The position numbers were made by a program, and so were the translations under genes. From Chloroflexota bacterium (GTDB taxonomy: Bacteria; Chloroflexota; Anaerolineae; Anaerolineales; DRMV01), in NCBI GenBank assembly GCA_013154225.1, contig JAADCW010000017.1, forward strand, positions 1-14,998: a DNA stretch of 14,998 nucleotides, read 5' to 3'. The notes under the pieces are model-generated. The model had not been told where the DNA came from. It did not search any database and saw only the letters and a list, made by a program, of their open reading frames with translations. Position 1 is the stretch's first letter; each line of letters begins with the position of its first letter. Positions 13,233 through 14,998 of the stretch are shown piece after piece.

Positions 13233-13383
13233 CAGGGTGCCTTGGGTTTGGGGTTTCAGCAGCGGGAGCCAAACGCCAAAGGCCCGCCGGCCGGTCGGTG
13301 GCCGTGGGTGTTGCGGGCCTTCTTCTGCTTCATGCCGCTGAGCAAAGCGGCTAAGGCGGATTGGCGTACAATGGTCTCCATTG
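13200..13383 (-). promoter_or_regulatory. Putative attenuator leader of lysX with alternative hairpins
   Basis: The leader RNA can form four hairpins in order. The first is CAATGG-AGA-CCATTG over the small ORF start (13369-13383). The second is GCCGCT-N6-AGCGGC (13334-13351). The third is a long hairpin with AAGGCCCGC (13313-13321) paired to GCGGGCCTT (13279-13287) and an inner CGGCC/GGCCG stem. The fourth is the terminator. CCGACCGGC (13290-13298), inside the third hairpin, is perfectly complementary to GCCGGTCGG (13209-13217) of the terminator, so the two states exclude each other. Lys codons 18, 20 and 21 of the small ORF lie at 13319-13330, on the edge of the third hairpin. Confidence 0.5.
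13256..13381 (-). CDS. 41-residue small ORF upstream of lysX (leader peptide or small protein)
   Basis: This small ORF is not recognised. It begins METIVRQSALAALLSGMK and ends GPLAFGSRC, with a basic middle (KQKKARNTHGHR) and a single Cys as its last residue. Evidence that it is expressed: AGGAG eight bases before the ATG, a TTGACA/TAAACT promoter about 24 bases upstream of the ATG, and a strong terminator 24 bases after the stop. It is not LysW: it has no zinc-binding CPxC motif and no acidic C-terminus. It is not a graspetide precursor in the usual sense, because its C-terminal half has no Asp or Glu. It may be a leader peptide controlling lysX, a ligase substrate, or an unrelated basic small protein. 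Confidence 0.55.
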   Translation of the reverse strand: METIVRQSALAALLSGMKQKKARNTHGHRPAGGPLAFGSRC

Positions 13384-13404
13384 CTTTTACTCCTGTTGTG
13401 CCCA

Positions 13405-13432
13405 AGTTTAGGCCAAAACGCTCGATTGTCAA
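13405..13432 (-). promoter_or_regulatory. Promoter of the small ORF / lysX leader
   Basis: The minus strand has a perfect TTGACA (13427-13432), a 16-base spacer and TAAACT (13405-13410, four of six matches). Transcription would start near 13398, about 17 bases before the small ORF start codon at 13381. It is divergent from the plus-strand gene that begins at 13562. Confidence 0.7.
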
Positions 13433-13512
13433 GGGATGGGCAGATAAAAAACTCATAAACGCTTCTCATTTTCTACGGCCAAAATTGCGGTAAGATATAA
13501 ATGCACGAAAAC

Positions 13513-13535
13513 GCACAAATTTTTTAAATTTGTGC
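13513..13535. repeat. Palindrome in the 5' region of the 13562 gene (possible operator)
   Basis: GCACAAATTT and AAATTTGTGC are perfect 10-bp inverted repeats separated by TTT. The element lies 11 bases downstream of a possible -10 (TATAAA, 13496-13501) and about 15 bases before the ribosome binding site of the plus-strand gene. Its AT-rich, symmetric form fits a dimeric repressor site better than a terminator. Confidence 0.5.
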
Positions 13536-13561
13536 CTTCGGGAGAGAGAGGAGTTGAGTCC

Positions 13562-14275
13562 ATGTCTGCACGCGCATGGCGATGGCTGGGAGGAGGGCTG
13601 TTAGCCGCGGGTACGGCGCTCGCGTTGGTTTGGTCTGCCCTGTTGGTATGGGCCAACGGCGAGGCCGCGTATTACGGGTTTCCCCACGTCGCCCGCCAGC
13701 ATTTGGCGCTTCACTGCCCTTATTTTGTGGCCCAAGACGAAACCACCACCATCAGCGCCACGATCACTAACACCAATCCCCATCCAACAACCTTTGGCAT
13801 TCAATCCTGGTTGAGCCTTCCGTTAGGGTTAGATACCCTCACGGAACACCGCCGCTTGGCCCCTGGCGAAGCGTGGCATTGGTCGCGCGAGATCGGCCCT
13901 GAAAACCGCGACCTGCGATATTTCGTCTTTGCAAGTGTGTATGTGTTCGGCGGCTATCCTATCCCCCAACGCCAGAGCACATGCGGGGCTTTTGTGGTGC
14001 CTGTGCAGGGTATTTCAGGCAACACAATCTGGTGGGGCGGCACGGCTTTAGCCTTGATTCTGGCTGTGATAGGGTTCGGTTTCTGGTGGTGGGGTCAACG
14101 CAACGTGCATATTCCCACCAATACCCGCCTGGCTGCCAAGTTCTTCTTCGTGCTTACGCCGCTCAGTCTGGCTGTGGCCATGTGGGGTCCCTGGATGTTA
14201 GGCGTTGCCGTGTTGGTTGTTGGCAGCATGGCCGCGCTCATCTTTATCTCAGGCTGGGTGGCTTATGGGCATTAG
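13562..14275 (+). CDS. Unrecognised membrane protein with extracytoplasmic domain
   Basis: I do not recognise this 237-residue protein. It has an N-terminal hydrophobic segment (about 8-30, signal anchor or signal peptide) and then an extracytoplasmic part (about 31-153). That part contains TTTISATITNTNPHPTTFGI, which reads like one strand pair of a beta-sandwich domain of the CARDB/immunoglobulin kind, and Cys52 and Cys141, which could form a disulfide. Three further hydrophobic segments follow (about 156-177, 193-209, 210-232), ending near the C-terminus. GAGGAG eight bases before the ATG at 13562 decides the start; a GTG at 13532 falls inside the upstream palindrome. It is the first plus-strand gene, divergent from the lysX leader. 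Confidence 0.75.
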   Translation: MSARAWRWLGGGLLAAGTALALVWSALLVWANGEAAYYGFPHVARQHLALHCPYFVAQDETTTISATITNTNPHPTTFGIQSWLSLPLGLDTLTEHRRLAPGEAWHWSREIGPENRDLRYFVFASVYVFGGYPIPQRQSTCGAFVVPVQGISGNTIWWGGTALALILAVIGFGFWWWGQRNVHIPTNTRLAAKFFFVLTPLSLAVAMWGPWMLGVAVLVVGSMAALIFISGWVAYGH

Positions 14276-14601
14276 CAGGGCTGTATAACGCCGCATATTC
14301 TCCCCAGCACGCAGTCACAACTGCAGAACCGCACTTCGGGCACATTCGCCTGCCGCGTTTCAGGTTAGGCGAAGCGCCCTTGGCTTGCCCATTTCACGCC
14401 CCGTTTTCATCTTCCAACCAGGGGCGCGTTTCCCCTTTTCTCAAACAGCAATTCGCAAGGCTTTCCCCAAACGGCTTCATGCTTTCTTGACTGACAAAAC
14501 CGCATAGGGGGCACGATCACGGCTGGGCAAAGGCTGCCTGCTCATGGGCATCTTCGGCTGCCCACCGTCCGCCGAAGACCACGGTTCTCAAGGAGGAAAG
14601 T
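14276..14601 (+). other. Intergenic region with a potentially structured leader
   Basis: No coding frame here is convincing. The last 90 bases contain several competing pairings. TCTTCGGC (14551-14558) with GCCGAAGA (14571-14578) makes 8 bp. CGG-C-TGGGCA (14520-14529) pairs with TGCCCACCG (14559-14567) across one bulge. Two short GGGCA/TGCC hairpins follow one another. I could not match it to a known riboswitch class. No clear promoter or terminator was found for either flanking gene. Confidence 0.35.
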
Positions 14602-14998
14602 ATGTCTTCTTGGTTCACGCGTCTGAAGGGAAGCCTGCTACTTCTGTTCTTCCTTGCTGCCTGCAACCTACCCCAAAACACTGCCCCAGGCAACCTTCCC
14701 TCCAGCGCAACACCAAACGCCCCCCTTGCATCATCCGTACCCTTTACCGCTACCCTGCCTTCGCCGCCTGTTCCCACCAATCCTCCCAGCCTCACCCCCT
14801 CGCCCCTTCCCAGCGCCACAGCCACCCTCACGCTCACGCCGACCATCACGCTCACGCCCACGCCTTCCACGCCCATGATCAGCGTTTCGGTGGACACCAA
14901 CTGCCGCTCCGGCCCGGGCAAAGCCTACGACCGCGTCGGCGCGCTTATGGTGGGGGAAACCGCAGAAGTCTTGGCCCGCGACCCTTCCGGCCTCTTCT
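14602..14998 (+). CDS. Lipoprotein with SH3-like domain, cut by window end
   Basis: This is the beginning of a lipoprotein gene, 132 codons visible. AGGAGG five bases before the ATG at 14602 supports the start. The signal peptide runs from MSSWFTRLKGS through a leucine-rich core to lipobox LAAC, with Cys21 the lipidated residue. It is followed by a long Thr/Pro/Ser-rich linker (to about residue 93) of the kind common in Chloroflexota lipoproteins. The segment VDTNCRSGPGKAYDRVGALM, followed by VGETAEVLAR, matches the start of a bacterial SH3 (SH3b) domain, which usually binds peptidoglycan or other cell-surface ligands. The C-terminal part and any catalytic domain lie outside the window. Confidence 0.85.
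   Translation, partial: MSSWFTRLKGSLLLLFFLAACNLPQNTAPGNLPSSATPNAPLASSVPFTATLPSPPVPTNPPSLTPSPLPSATATLTLTPTITLTPTPSTPMISVSVDTNCRSGPGKAYDRVGALMVGETAEVLARDPSGLF

Noticed and set aside
13256..13381. Small ORF read as LysW
   Set aside because: It lacks the CPxC zinc-binding motif, is basic, not acidic, and ends in Cys, not in the conserved acidic tail ending in Glu.
13256..13381. Small ORF read as a graspetide (omega-ester peptide) precursor
   Set aside because: The C-terminal half has no Asp or Glu to form side-chain esters or amides, and the adjacent ligase carries LysX-type signatures.
14501..14580. c-di-GMP (GEMM) riboswitch before the SH3 lipoprotein
   Set aside because: GGCACG and GGGCAAAGG look faintly similar, but the conserved GACGCAAAGCC segment and the tetraloop-receptor arrangement are missing.

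Overview
This window looks like a stretch of chromosome from a high-GC bacterium, most probably a Chloroflexota member of the Anaerolineae type. That placement is inference. It rests on lipoproteins whose lipobox is followed by long Thr/Pro linkers, a LysX-type ligase, a yqeY-pgpH-ybeY-dgkA gene order, and strong GGAGG ribosome binding sites. No rRNA, tRNA, insertion sequence or CRISPR array was seen.

Region 1 (1-5576, minus strand) is a vitamin B12 acquisition and assembly block. A consensus promoter (5548-5576) starts a cobalamin riboswitch (about 5415-5536). This is followed by an intrinsic terminator (5323-5351) and then btuF (binding lipoprotein), btuC (permease), btuD (ATPase), cobT and cobS. 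The first three genes import corrinoids. The last two activate the lower base and join it to the corrin ring. The riboswitch should shut the transport genes off when B12 is plentiful, and possibly the whole set. A strong hairpin lies between btuF and btuC, and a 211-base gap with dyad symmetry precedes cobT.

Region 2 (5663-11705, minus strand) is a long run of tightly packed genes: yqeY, pgpH, ybeY, dgkA, a NUDIX hydrolase, an endonuclease IV-like TIM-barrel protein, a cupin, then crcB and a DUF190 gene. The yqeY-pgpH-ybeY-dgkA part echoes the phoH/yqfF/ybeY/dgkA neighbourhood of Firmicutes but lacks phoH. A clear fluoride riboswitch (about 6432-6481) sits in front of the fluoride channel gene crcB. 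It contains a 9-base segment exactly complementary to the crcB start-codon region, which suggests translational control. yqeY appears to be read from an extended -10 promoter placed so that the mRNA would be leaderless.

Region 3 (11711-13432, minus strand) holds a PAP2 phosphatase and a LysX-type ATP-grasp ligase. The ligase is preceded by a leader with its own promoter, a 41-codon ORF with a good ribosome binding site, several hairpins, a strong terminator, and a 9-base alternative pairing that could prevent the terminator. Lys codons of the small ORF fall on the arm of the competing hairpin. The layout resembles a peptide-coupled transcription attenuator in front of a lysine (or arginine) biosynthesis-type gene. 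It could also be a small-peptide/ligase pair. This is the most interesting part of the window.

Region 4 (13433-14998, plus strand) has an unrecognised four-helix membrane protein behind a 10-bp-arm palindrome. It is followed by a 326-base gap with a potentially structured leader, and then a lipoprotein cut by the window end that begins an SH3-like domain.
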